Source: UA16 sp002292325 (GTDB lineage Bacteria; Bacteroidota; Bacteroidia; Flavobacteriales_D; Sanyastnellaceae). Taken from it: 64,000 nucleotides of DNA. Below, in pieces: positions 41,691-50,218 of the stretch. The position numbers and the translations under genes are program-made. The notes beneath the pieces are model-generated. The model was not told the origin of the DNA, did not search any database, and was given only the letters and a program-made list of their open reading frames with translations. Every line of letters starts with the position of its first letter. The stretch's first letter is position 1. Location of the stretch: NCBI GenBank assembly GCA_943788645.1, contig CALSRC010000013.1:1-64000 (forward strand), in the 5' to 3' direction.

Positions 41691-42540
41691 CGGTCAGGGA
41701 GCCGAAGCGCAAGGTATCCTTTTTTACTTTCTCTCGGCCAAATGGGGTCGGGTCCTTGACCAGCACCGTTGAAAGCAATAATCCACCTGATTCCACGCTG
41801 TCGGTTGCCAAAACAAACCGCTCGCCGCTCAATGGATTAAACCACAAACTGTCAACTGATACGCGAGGCAGCCGCTTAGAGTCTCGAATCTCAGGCGTGA
41901 AATTTTCAGCATAAAACGAGGTGTAGATGATGTCACGTACTTTGTAAGTCAATGAATCCATCGAGATTAAATCTATGAATTCATCTTCGGTCAACCCTAA
42001 TTCTTCTGCCTTCACGGGGAGTTCTTCGCGGGTCAATACGTACCCCAAATCCCTGCTTTCTTGTTCTGGCAGCGTATCGTTGAACGAACCCATATTGAAG
42101 CTCACCGGAATCACTTCCTCAAACAGAAATGCCTGAAGGGTATCATAGCTGTTGCAATACACCCCATGAATGTCATGATAGGCATCTTGGGCATCGCGGA
42201 TGTCCTTCAACGCTTGGATGGTTTCCGAATCCACTTGTGCCTTCAGTGTTCGAAATTCAATCTCTTCATCCACGCTGTAGAAGACTTCGTATCCAAGCCA
42301 CAAAGCTGAAATGGTCCCTGCAATCATCAGCACACGGTAATGCGTGGAATTCATCTTCGCGAGAATCGCGGGCGTTGCCAAAATGGCAACTGCAATCAAG
42401 GCCAGCGAAGCGAGCAGCATCGCAGTTGGTTGACTTTCGAGGGCATCTCCACTCAAGTATTTCACTAGAAAACTAGCTCCTGCGAAGAAGAGGAATATCG
42501 AAATGACGTACTTGTTGATCTCTTTGAAAAACTTATCCAT
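41659..42540 (-). CDS. Membrane protein with pilin-like periplasmic segment
   Basis: A 293-aa protein with three N-terminal hydrophobic segments (residues about 10-95) and a long extracytoplasmic part. The segment ETIQALKDIRDAQDAYHDIH, then GVYCNSYDTL, resembles the post-helix region of type IV pilins and pseudopilins (an Ala-containing helix followed by G-x-Y-x-x-S/D), but the usual prepilin peptidase site is absent. The C-terminal part is acidic and ends in LTDAHTDGNWRN. It overlaps DUF3822 by 32 nt. Its function is unknown. Confidence 0.6.
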   Translation of the reverse strand: MDKFFKEINKYVISIFLFFAGASFLVKYLSGDALESQPTAMLLASLALIAVAILATPAILAKMNSTHYRVLMIAGTISALWLGYEVFYSVDEEIEFRTLKAQVDSETIQALKDIRDAQDAYHDIHGVYCNSYDTLQAFLFEEVIPVSFNMGSFNDTLPEQESRDLGYVLTREELPVKAEELGLTEDEFIDLISMDSLTYKVRDIIYTSFYAENFTPEIRDSKRLPRVSVDSLWFNPLSGERFVLATDSVESGGLLLSTVLVKDPTPFGREKVKKDTLRFGSLTDAHTDGNWRN

Positions 42541-42577
42541 TGGAATAGAATCAATCGGCCGGATTTTTGACCGAGTG

Positions 42578-42585
42578 CGAATCTA
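42578..42585 (-). promoter_or_regulatory. Candidate -7 box for the pilin-like/DUF3822/rsmD/coaD operon
   Basis: The minus strand reads TAGATTCG, a TAnnTTYG match, 37 nt before the ATG at 42540. No -33 element is identified. Confidence 0.35.
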
Positions 42586-42652
42586 CGACACATCGGGATG
42601 TAGGCAAAAACTGCAGGCGATGAAGTTGTTTTCAATCGGTGCATTCACCACC

Positions 42653-42660
42653 TACCTTCG
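42653..42660 (+). promoter_or_regulatory. TAnnTTYG box 5 nt before the helicase ATG
   Basis: TACCTTCG precedes the ATG at 42666 by 5 nt. It is one nucleotide off the N4 spacing seen for eight other genes. Confidence 0.4.
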
Positions 42661-42665
42661 CTTGG

Positions 42666-44114
42666 ATGTTGGAGACCTCTGATCAAATCGAAACGTTTAT
42701 CGACCGAATGGCGGGCCATTTTCCGCATCAGCCTACAGAGGGCCAAGGTCGATTGATACATGCGTTAGCTCGATTTTTCTTTAGCACCCAGCCCCGGTGT
42801 ACCATCATGATTCGAGGCTACGCAGGCACCGGTAAAACCACGAGCGTAGGTGCTTTAGTCGGCGCATTGCGGACATATGGCCAGCGCCCGGTACTTTTAG
42901 CGCCAACAGGACGTGCCGCAAAGGTGATGCAGTCGTATGCGAGAATGCACGCTTCAACCATTCACCGGCACATATACCGCTCTCGAAAAAGCACGGATGG
43001 CAATCCTGCGTTTGGCTTAGCACCCAACACCCTCGAAAACACCGTCTTTATCGTAGATGAGGCCTCCATGATTGGTGAAGGGGGACAACGAAGCAGCCAG
43101 CAAAGCCTGATCTACAGAAGCTTATTGGATGATTTAATGGAATTTGTATTCAGTGGAGCCGGATGCCGTTTAGTTCTGGTCGGTGACGATGCCCAATTGC
43201 CACCCGTCGGCGAATCTGAAAGCCCCGCGTTGAACGAAAACCAGATGCGGCGGGATTTTGCTTTGACTGTTGCCACGATGCGATTAACGGATGTCGTACG
43301 ACAAGAAATGGACAGTGGTATTCTATCCAACGCGCACCGTTTGCGCCTCCAAATCGATGAAAAGAACATCGGTTGGCCCCGATTTTCCCTGGAAGGGATG
43401 GCCGATTTGCACCGGATCAACGGCCATGAACTGCAAGAGTACATTGAGGATGCCTTTGCGCAGCATGGAGAGGACCACGTTGCCATCATCACGCGGTCGA
43501 ATAAACGTGCGCAAGCGTTCAACCAACAAATTCGTCACCGCATTCTGTGGCGAGAGGAATCACTGGAGGCAGGTGATCGCCTCATGGTCGTCAAAAACAA
43601 TTACCATTGGCTTGCATCGGTCGATAGCATCCCCACATCGTTGCTCGCGAATGGGGATGTCGTGATTGTGACGAAGGTGCTCAAACGATTTGATCGGTAT
43701 GGAATCGACTTTGCCCAAGTGGAAGTTGAACTGGCAGATGCGCAAGATTGGGGGCCGTTTGAAGTTTGCATCAACCTGAGCATTCTTGAATCTGATTTAC
43801 CTTCGATCCCCTACGCCCAGGTCCAAGCCCTTCAGGAGGCCATTGCCCAAGATTATGTGCACTTGGGAAGCAAATCTGCCATTCTCAAGGCCGTCAAAAG
43901 AGACGATTGTTACCAAGCGCTTCAAGTGAAATTCGCTTGGTCCATGACATGCCACAAGGCACAGGGAGGACAATGGAAGTCCGTCATCGTCGATCCTGGA
44001 TTTGTCACAGAGGAAACGCTTAGCACAGACTGGCTTCGTTGGCTTTACACGGCCTTCACCCGAGCCCAAAGTGAGCTCGCTTTGCTGAATTTTTCAGATG
44101 ATTTTTTCGATTAA
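42666..44114 (+). CDS. RecD/Pif1-like ATP-dependent helicase
   Basis: A 482-aa superfamily 1B helicase. It has the Walker A motif GYAGTGKTTS, LLAPTGRAAKVM, the Walker B motif VFIVDEASM, LVLVGDDAQLPPVG, and the C-terminal SF1 motifs VKFAWSMTCHKAQGGQW and RWLYTAFTRAQSELALLN. It is shorter than RecD2 and lacks N-terminal extra domains, so it fits the small RecD-like class common in Bacteroidota. It begins at ATG 42666, downstream of a TACCTTCG box; a longer in-frame start adds 9 residues. Convergent with ndk, separated by a terminator. Confidence 0.88.
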   Translation: MLETSDQIETFIDRMAGHFPHQPTEGQGRLIHALARFFFSTQPRCTIMIRGYAGTGKTTSVGALVGALRTYGQRPVLLAPTGRAAKVMQSYARMHASTIHRHIYRSRKSTDGNPAFGLAPNTLENTVFIVDEASMIGEGGQRSSQQSLIYRSLLDDLMEFVFSGAGCRLVLVGDDAQLPPVGESESPALNENQMRRDFALTVATMRLTDVVRQEMDSGILSNAHRLRLQIDEKNIGWPRFSLEGMADLHRINGHELQEYIEDAFAQHGEDHVAIITRSNKRAQAFNQQIRHRILWREESLEAGDRLMVVKNNYHWLASVDSIPTSLLANGDVVIVTKVLKRFDRYGIDFAQVEVELADAQDWGPFEVCINLSILESDLPSIPYAQVQALQEAIAQDYVHLGSKSAILKAVKRDDCYQALQVKFAWSMTCHKAQGGQWKSVIVDPGFVTEETLSTDWLRWLYTAFTRAQSELALLNFSDDFFD

Positions 44115-44131
44115 TCGGATGAGGAGGGAAT

Positions 44132-44160
44132 AAAAAAAGCCCCCGCTTTGCAGCAGAGGC
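44132..44160 (-). terminator. Rho-independent terminator for ndk
   Basis: On the minus strand, a 9-bp stem (GCCTCTGCT with AGCGGGGGC, including G-U pairs) is followed by seven T. It lies between ndk and the convergent helicase gene. Confidence 0.75.
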
Positions 44161-44184
44161 TTCTCCTATTTATGAACAGGTGAA

Positions 44185-44604
44185 TCAGGCCAGCTCGCGG
44201 GCACTGAAATAGAATGAGCCTTCGATGGCAGCGTTCTCATCGCTGTCCGACCCATGCACTGCATTGGCCGCAATGCTTTCCGCAAAATCTGCGCGGATCG
44301 TACCTGGAGCCGCCTCTGCTGGATTTGTAGCTCCAATGAGCTCACGGAAATCAGCCATCGCGTTGTCCTTTTCCAAAATAGCCGCCACGATGGGACCGCT
44401 TGACATGTATTCCGTCAATTCACCAAAAAATGGACGTTCCGCATGCACGGCGTAAAACGCCTGAGCATCCGCAAGCGTGAGTTGCGTCCACTTCATCGCC
44501 TTGATGCTGAATCCAGCTTGGATGATGCGGTCAATGATTTTTCCAGTGTGCCCTGCGCCTGTAGCGTCCGGCTTAATCATGGTAAATGTGCGATTCGTCG
44601 CCAT
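44185..44604 (-). CDS. ndk: Nucleoside diphosphate kinase
   Basis: A 139-aa enzyme that balances nucleoside di- and triphosphates through a phosphohistidine. It has TFTMIKPDAT, the catalytic segment ANAVHGSDSDENA with the active His, and SFYFSARELA at the C-terminus. I chose ATG 44604 (MATNRTFTMIK), as the longer frame adds an unrelated N-terminus. A TACTTTTG box lies 23 nt upstream. Confidence 0.96.
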   Translation of the reverse strand: MATNRTFTMIKPDATGAGHTGKIIDRIIQAGFSIKAMKWTQLTLADAQAFYAVHAERPFFGELTEYMSSGPIVAAILEKDNAMADFRELIGATNPAEAAPGTIRADFAESIAANAVHGSDSDENAAIEGSFYFSARELA

Positions 44605-44627
44605 GGTGTTTTTGTTGAATTGGAGAG

Positions 44628-44635
44628 CAAAAGTA
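44628..44635 (-). promoter_or_regulatory. Candidate -7 box for ndk
   Basis: The minus strand reads TACTTTTG, an exact TAnnTTTG match, 23 nt before the ndk ATG. Confidence 0.5.
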
Positions 44636-44866
44636 GTTCGCAATTCTTAATTTCAGGTTGCAGAAAATCCGAAACCACTCCGAAGGCCTCGCAGCGGACC
44701 TTTATTCGCAGGAGTCCGTTCAGGAACAGCACGATTCCTGGACATTGAAGTGACTGCTATGCGGCCATTGAAGCGGTCATGGGTTGGTTTTACGGCACCG
44801 GTATTTTCACACACCTCATTGCTTGGGCCATTGCACCCGAAGAAACTGCTTAGCCCCACCATGCCG

Positions 44867-44874
44867 TATCTTCG
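44867..44874 (+). promoter_or_regulatory. TAnnTTYG box 4 nt before rocD ATG (leaderless)
   Basis: TATCTTCG is followed by CTCT and the ATG at 44879. It supports ATG 44879 over the in-frame ATG at 44861, which lies upstream of the box. Confidence 0.5.
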
Positions 44875-44878
44875 CTCT

Positions 44879-46174
44879 ATGAAGGTTACAACACCGCAGA
44901 GCTCTGCACAGGCCATGGAGATGGAAAATGATCATGGCGCTCACAATTACCATCCCTTACCCGTTGTTTTGGACAGCGGAAAAGGCGTGCACGTTTGGGA
45001 CATTGAAGGGAATCAGTATTTTGATTTTCTCAGCGCTTATTCGGCTGTAAACCAAGGGCATTGTCATCCCCGCATTGTCGGAGCCATGAAACAGCAGGCG
45101 GAAAAACTGACCTTGACATCGCGGGCCTTCTTCAATAGCAATCTTGGCAAGTACGAAGCGTTCATCACTTCGTACTTTGGTTACGATAAAGTGCTGCCGA
45201 TGAATACGGGGGCCGAGGCGGTAGAAACGGCCATTAAAATTGCCCGCAAGTGGGCCTATGACGTCAAGGGAGTTCCTCCAGGATTGGCCAAAATCATCAC
45301 ATGTGAGGGCAACTTTCACGGACGGACAACCACCATCGTCAGTTTCAGTACGGATACCGATTCAACGGGAGGATTTGGTCCATTTACTCCCGGATTTGAG
45401 GTCATTCCGTACGATGATACGGAGGCGCTGGAGGTGGCATTAAAAGATCCCAACGTTGCCGGTTTTTTGGTCGAACCCATCCAAGGCGAAGCCGGTGTTT
45501 ACACCCCGTCTGATGATTACGTCCAAAAAGCCCAGGCGCTGTGTGAAAAGGCGGGGGTGCTCTTCATCGCCGATGAAGTCCAAACAGGCATTGCGCGAAC
45601 AGGCTCGCTGCTCGCGACTTGCGGAAATTGCTCCTGCGCTGGCCATTGTGAACGCCAATCGACCTATGCGAAGGCTGATGTCTTAATCTTAGGGAAAGCA
45701 CTATCAGGCGGGGCCTACCCGGTCAGTGCCGTTCTCGCAGACAACGAAATCATGGGAGTCATTCACCCGGGCCAACACGGCTCCACATTTGGTGGAAATC
45801 CTGTTGCGGCGGAGGTGGGCATTGCTGCATTGCAAGTCGTTGTGGACGAAAAATTATCACAGAATGCCCGCCAATTGGGGGACCAATTTCGCCAAGCCAT
45901 GCGGGAGCTCATCGCTGAATCCGATCTGTTGACACATGTCAGAGGCAAGGGCATGTTAAATGCTGTCGTCATCAACGACTCTCCAGAAAGCTCCACGGCA
46001 TGGGATTTGTGCGTCGCCCTCAAAAACAACGGATTACTTGCCAAGCCCACGCACGGCAATATCATCCGGTTCGCTCCCCCGTTGGTCATGACAGAAGATG
46101 AGCTCGAGGCTTGCATCCAGATTATCCGAAAAACAGTTTTGGAATTTACAAAGGACGCCAATCAGCAGGCCTAA
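44879..46174 (+). CDS. rocD: Ornithine--oxo-acid transaminase with a Cys-rich insertion
   Basis: A 431-aa class III PLP aminotransferase that converts ornithine and 2-oxoglutarate to glutamate semialdehyde. It shows GAHNYHPLPVVLDSGKG, AYSAVNQGHCHP, NTGAEAVETAIK, the PLP-binding FIADEVQTG and Schiff-base lysine LILGKALSGG (about K273). Between TGSLLA and ADVLIL is a short extra segment, TCGNCSCAGHCERQ (residues ~247-260), with four Cys in a C-x2-C-x-C-x3-C pattern absent from, for example, human OAT. The start is set by the promoter box. Its stop codon overlaps the stop codon of the opposite-strand CBS-like gene. Confidence 0.93.
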   Translation: MKVTTPQSSAQAMEMENDHGAHNYHPLPVVLDSGKGVHVWDIEGNQYFDFLSAYSAVNQGHCHPRIVGAMKQQAEKLTLTSRAFFNSNLGKYEAFITSYFGYDKVLPMNTGAEAVETAIKIARKWAYDVKGVPPGLAKIITCEGNFHGRTTTIVSFSTDTDSTGGFGPFTPGFEVIPYDDTEALEVALKDPNVAGFLVEPIQGEAGVYTPSDDYVQKAQALCEKAGVLFIADEVQTGIARTGSLLATCGNCSCAGHCERQSTYAKADVLILGKALSGGAYPVSAVLADNEIMGVIHPGQHGSTFGGNPVAAEVGIAALQVVVDEKLSQNARQLGDQFRQAMRELIAESDLLTHVRGKGMLNAVVINDSPESSTAWDLCVALKNNGLLAKPTHGNIIRFAPPLVMTEDELEACIQIIRKTVLEFTKDANQQA

Positions 46175-47160
46175 AGCCAACCGTGGCTCTTCATCCAGTC
46201 GTCGTTATACACCTTGCCGACATACCGCGAACCGTGGTCGTGGAACAAGCAGACGACCAGATCTGTCGGTTTCAAGCGATCCTTCAGTTGACGCAGACCT
46301 TGGAACGTACTCCCGCAGCTGTACCCTAAAAACAACCCCTCCGTCCGCGCCATTTCCCGAGCGGTCAAGGCACCGTCCTTATCGGTCACCTTTTCGAAGT
46401 GGTCAATCACATCAAAATTCACGTTGACGGGCAGGATGTCCTCCCCTACGCCTTCCGTGATGTAAGGATAAATTTCGTTTTCATCGAACTCTCCAGTCTC
46501 GTGGTATTTCTTCAAAACACTGCCGTATGAGTCAATGCCCCAGATTTGAACGTCTGGATTCTGTTCCTTCAAGAATCGCCCCGTTCCGCTGATGGTTCCT
46601 CCGGTTCCTACCCCTACGACAAAATGCGTTACTCGACCTTCCGTTTGGTTCCAGACCTCTGGACCTGTAGAAGCATAATGGGCTTCTTGATTTGAGAGGT
46701 TGTCGTATTGGTTGCACCAGAAACTGTTCTCCGTTTCCGCTTGGCATCGCTTTGCAACACTGTAATAACTATCGGGGTGATCCGCCTCGACATTCGTTGG
46801 ACAAACATGGACTTCAGCGCCCATCGCACGAAGAATATCGATTTTTTCTTTGGACTGCTTATCGCTCATCGTACAGATGAGCCGATATCCTTTTACAGCA
46901 CATGCCAATGCCAGCCCCATTCCTGTATTGCCACTTGTGCACTCAATGATGGTACCCCCGGGCTTGAGCGAACCATTGGCCTCTGCATCCTCGATCATGC
47001 GCAACGCCATCCGATCCTTGACACTGTGACCCGGATTGAAGTACTCAACCTTTGCATACACAGGGCATGGAAAGTTTTCTGCTATTTTTTGCAGTTGAAT
47101 CATCGGCGTGTTGCCAATGGTCGAAAGAATGTTCTTGTGGACGTTTCGTTGGGATTGCAT
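46171..47160 (-). CDS. PLP-dependent cysteine synthase / cystathionine beta-synthase-like enzyme
   Basis: A 329-aa fold-type II PLP enzyme. It has GNTPMIQLQKI, PGHSVKDRMAL with the catalytic Lys, TSGNTGMGLALACA and VGVGTGGTISGTGRFLK for the phosphate loop. The C-terminal HDHGSRYVGKVYNDDWM is more like cystathionine beta-synthase than CysK, but the regulatory CBS pair is absent. It could make cystathionine from serine and homocysteine, or cysteine. A TACCTTTG box lies 7 nt upstream. Confidence 0.88.
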   Translation of the reverse strand: MQSQRNVHKNILSTIGNTPMIQLQKIAENFPCPVYAKVEYFNPGHSVKDRMALRMIEDAEANGSLKPGGTIIECTSGNTGMGLALACAVKGYRLICTMSDKQSKEKIDILRAMGAEVHVCPTNVEADHPDSYYSVAKRCQAETENSFWCNQYDNLSNQEAHYASTGPEVWNQTEGRVTHFVVGVGTGGTISGTGRFLKEQNPDVQIWGIDSYGSVLKKYHETGEFDENEIYPYITEGVGEDILPVNVNFDVIDHFEKVTDKDGALTAREMARTEGLFLGYSCGSTFQGLRQLKDRLKPTDLVVCLFHDHGSRYVGKVYNDDWMKSHGWL

Positions 47161-47167
47161 CGGAGGT

Positions 47168-47175
47168 CAAAGGTA
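47168..47175 (-). promoter_or_regulatory. Candidate -7 box for the CBS-like gene
   Basis: The minus strand reads TACCTTTG, an exact TAnnTTTG match. Only 7 nt separate it from the ATG at 47160, so the 5' leader would be absent or very short. Confidence 0.5.
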
Positions 47176-47238
47176 GGTAGCAGAAACTTTCTAGAAATGA
47201 AAAAACTTCAGAATTGCCCCCTTTTGTTGGGTTTGGGG

Positions 47239-48741
47239 TTATCGATTAATGCGAAGCGCCTCCGCCGGATGAATGCGCGTGGATGCCAAGCTCGGCAACC
47301 ACATCATCAAAGCACATGCCCCAAAAGCCAGAGCCTCGACCGCCAATAGATAGTTCCAATCCAAATGCACCGGTACCACATCCAAGTAATACGCTTCAGG
47401 GTTCAGCGTCACGATACCTGTTTGAGATTGGAGGACCACCAGCAAAAAACCTGCGGCATTGCCCCACAGAAATCCCCGCCCCAAAATCCGCACCGATTGC
47501 CAAAAGAAAATGCGCATCACATGTCCATCGGTCATGCCGAGTGCCTTGAGCATACCGACCATTGGGCGTCTTTCAAGAATGAGAATGAGCAGCGCGGATG
47601 TCATGTTGATAATCGAAATTAGCACCATCAAGCCGATGATGATTTCCACATTGAGGTCCAACATTCCCAACCACGTGAACATTTCAGGGGCTTGTTGCAG
47701 CACCGTCTCTGTGCGCCAGCCCAGCGGCAACTCAGCGTAGACTGCCTCTTCAGCCTCCCCCAATGCTGTTTTCGGACCAATGAAGACTTCCAGCCCACTC
47801 GCTGCGGCTTGCCAACCTGCCCCCATCCTTTCCCACTTCCATTTTCCTGCCGCATCTCTGAACAAAAGCACCGAATCAGGATGCATCCGCGATCCTGACT
47901 TTCGGCTCGATGCAGTCACAACGTAGGCATCTTGCGTGAGTTCATTCCATGTCACCTCATTCCCTACTAAACCGCTTACCGCACGCCAAACATCCCCGTC
48001 TTCTCTGTCACGTTGCAGCCAATCAATGCGAGGTGGCGTCGTTCCGCCAAACCCTCGAGCTTCAACACCGACCGAATCCAAGACCAATTGAATATCAAAT
48101 CCCCATCCCGAAGACTGCTGAATTAACGACGCAGGCAAAAACATAAATTCCTGGTCGTATTCCAATAACCCTGTTTTATAAATCCCTGCTAAAACCAAGT
48201 TCCGAGCACGGACCCCCGATGGACCACCAACCAGATAAACTGTAAATCGATCGAGCAATTCCAGACCCAAACGTTTGGCTTGTTCATCTGATAAAACCGC
48301 CTCTCCTTCCGACAATTCCGCATGACCGTCAATCAGAAACCGACCCAAGAGCCGATCTGATGTCTCTGCATTGACCCCTTTAGCCACCGCCCCTTTGACT
48401 CCATCACGAGATTCCAAAATGGCCGGCATGGTATAAAAAGGATGAACCGCATCCACCGAAGGCAGGGCAACAATAGCCTCTTCGGTCTTTGGACTTCGTA
48501 TGATCTTTTGTTCATCATAATCGGCATTGAGCACTTGCATATCTGCTCCAAAGCCCACAACCAATTCCTTGACCTCTTCCTGAAAACCGTGCACAATGGA
48601 TGTGGCCAATACGATGAGCGCCATGCCAACGGCCACACCGATGGTCGCTATCTGCACCACCGGGCGTGACCAAGAAGCGGATGCACCACTTTGCGACAAG
48701 CGCCGTGCAATTTTTTGGGGAAGAGCGAATCGGTTGAACAT
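47239..48741 (-). CDS. LolC/LolE-type ABC transporter permease (FtsX family)
   Basis: A 500-aa permease with four hydrophobic segments: one near the N-terminus (RPVVQIATIGVAVGMALIVL) and three near the C-terminus. A large periplasmic MacB_PCD-like domain lies between them. MLDLNVEIIIGLMVLISIIN and LERRPMVGMLKALGMTDGHV are family signatures. I chose ATG 48741 (MFNRFALPQKIARRL), typical of the Bacteroidota LolC group. No ATPase is adjacent; the LolD partner must lie elsewhere. It is divergent from namZ with a 38-nt gap. Confidence 0.87.
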   Translation of the reverse strand: MFNRFALPQKIARRLSQSGASASWSRPVVQIATIGVAVGMALIVLATSIVHGFQEEVKELVVGFGADMQVLNADYDEQKIIRSPKTEEAIVALPSVDAVHPFYTMPAILESRDGVKGAVAKGVNAETSDRLLGRFLIDGHAELSEGEAVLSDEQAKRLGLELLDRFTVYLVGGPSGVRARNLVLAGIYKTGLLEYDQEFMFLPASLIQQSSGWGFDIQLVLDSVGVEARGFGGTTPPRIDWLQRDREDGDVWRAVSGLVGNEVTWNELTQDAYVVTASSRKSGSRMHPDSVLLFRDAAGKWKWERMGAGWQAAASGLEVFIGPKTALGEAEEAVYAELPLGWRTETVLQQAPEMFTWLGMLDLNVEIIIGLMVLISIINMTSALLILILERRPMVGMLKALGMTDGHVMRIFFWQSVRILGRGFLWGNAAGFLLVVLQSQTGIVTLNPEAYYLDVVPVHLDWNYLLAVEALAFGACALMMWLPSLASTRIHPAEALRINR

Positions 48742-48767
48742 CGTTTCGAGTTGGCAAATTACGTTGG

Positions 48768-48775
48768 TACATTCG
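48768..48775 (+). promoter_or_regulatory. TAnnTTYG box 4 nt before namZ ATG (leaderless)
   Basis: TACATTCG, then TCCC, then the ATG at 48780. Same geometry as ridA, pyrE, rocD, cinA, capA, ppk1 and the prohibitin gene. Confidence 0.5.
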
Positions 48776-48779
48776 TCCC

Positions 48780-50174
48780 ATGAAGCTTTTGGCTCAATTA
48801 TCCTGTTTTGGCCTTGTTTTGATGATTTGGATGCCCGCGAAAAGCCGGGTGCACATCCCGATCTCACCCGTGCAGTGCATCACCATGGACACCTTGAATC
48901 CGGAGACCTGGTCAGTGGATTCCACTTATGGCGCACTGCATGTTCAGCACCGCACCAAGCCACCGATGCGCATTCAATTGGGCAACGAAGACATCCGAGC
49001 TATCTATGAAGGATGCAGTCGAGCCGGTGTGGCCGTTGTCGCCAATCAGACCTCGGTCATTCATGGTGCAGACACGACGCAAAACACGCACCTGGTGGAT
49101 TCCCTTCTGACCCTTGGCATTGATGTTCGAAAGGTGTTTGCCCCAGAGCATGGTTTTCGCGGCAATGCGCACAATGGGGCCCACATTGCAGACAACGTAG
49201 ATCCGGTCACGGGACTCCCCATCTTGAGCCTTCACGGAAAGCATAAAAAACCCAGTGCGGAAAGCTTAAGCGATGTGCGGATCATCATCTTCGATATCCA
49301 AGACGTCGGAGCGCGTTTTTACACTTACCTAAGCACTTTATTCCTGGTGATGGAGGCAGCGGCTGAAAATGGAAAAGTGGTGGTCGTTCTGGACAGGCCC
49401 AATCCGCACGGTCACCAAATCGCTGGCCCTGTGATCCAATCTGAACTCATTTCATTCATTGGACAAATTCCAGTGCCGGTGCTACACGGCATGACCTTGG
49501 GCGAGATGGCGCAGATGATCAACGGTGAAGGGTGGCTTACAAACGGTACTTCATGTGACCTGGTGGTGATTCCGTGCAAGGGATACGCCCACAGCGATGC
49601 ATGGTATCCCCCCATCGCACCAAGTCCCAATTTACCCACGCCCGAATCCATTGCTTTATATCCTTCCTTGTGCCCATTTGAACCCACGGTTGTTAGTGTG
49701 GGGCGGGGAACTTCCACGCCGTTCGAGGTCATTGGAATGCCGTCGGGTTCTTTGGGATCCTTCGTCTTTACCCCTCAACCCGTGGTCGGAGCATCTCCCA
49801 ACCCCAAACACAAAGGAACCCCTTGCTATGGCCAAAACCTGCGGGAGCTTGGCGAAGAATGGACGCGAACAAATGTGGGGTTCGATTGGTCAATGGTTGC
49901 GGATTATGGGGACCAGTGGAGGGTTTCGCAGCAGTTACAGGCCGAGCGATTCCTCGAAGAACAGACCGGAAACTCTTCCAAAGATCCCTTTGTCAAATCC
50001 CCCTCTTTTTTTGACAAACTGGTGGGCAATGACGGACTAAGGGCGGTCATCAATGGTCAGCTTTCTTATGACGAATACGTCGCAGGTTGGTTGGTGGAAT
50101 TGCGTGAATTCGATCAAAGAAGAACGCCTTATTTATTGTATCCCGTGCAACGAAAGGGGCAAGATGGAGGTTGA
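48780..50174 (+). CDS. namZ: Exo-beta-N-acetylmuramidase (NamZ, DUF1343)
   Basis: A 464-aa exported enzyme that removes terminal MurNAc from peptidoglycan fragments during cell-wall recycling. It has a signal peptide, then VVANQTSVIHG, FAPEHGFRGNAHNGAHI, the conserved DIQDVGARFYTYLST and DRPNPHGHQIAGP. Later segments (SLCPFEPTVVSVGRGTSTPF, NPKHKGTPCYG) are also typical of DUF1343. The start follows a TACATTCG box at N4 spacing. It is followed by a small lipoprotein gene at 50.2 kb. Confidence 0.92.
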   Translation: MKLLAQLSCFGLVLMIWMPAKSRVHIPISPVQCITMDTLNPETWSVDSTYGALHVQHRTKPPMRIQLGNEDIRAIYEGCSRAGVAVVANQTSVIHGADTTQNTHLVDSLLTLGIDVRKVFAPEHGFRGNAHNGAHIADNVDPVTGLPILSLHGKHKKPSAESLSDVRIIIFDIQDVGARFYTYLSTLFLVMEAAAENGKVVVVLDRPNPHGHQIAGPVIQSELISFIGQIPVPVLHGMTLGEMAQMINGEGWLTNGTSCDLVVIPCKGYAHSDAWYPPIAPSPNLPTPESIALYPSLCPFEPTVVSVGRGTSTPFEVIGMPSGSLGSFVFTPQPVVGASPNPKHKGTPCYGQNLRELGEEWTRTNVGFDWSMVADYGDQWRVSQQLQAERFLEEQTGNSSKDPFVKSPSFFDKLVGNDGLRAVINGQLSYDEYVAGWLVELREFDQRRTPYLLYPVQRKGQDGG

Positions 50175-50218
50175 TAGTTCGCGCATCAGTATCTTGCGCA
50201 CTCCATATGCACACAAAA

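Noticed and set aside
44780..44880. 24-aa open frame MGWFYGTGIFTHLIAW before rocD
   Set aside because: Too short, with no ribosome-binding site or conservation evidence; it might be a leader peptide, but the rocD promoter box lies after it.
44653..44916. Minus-strand open frame of 87 aa upstream of ndk
   Set aside because: It has no domain or start signal, is antisense to the rocD promoter region, and its composition is Cys/Arg-rich like a chance frame.
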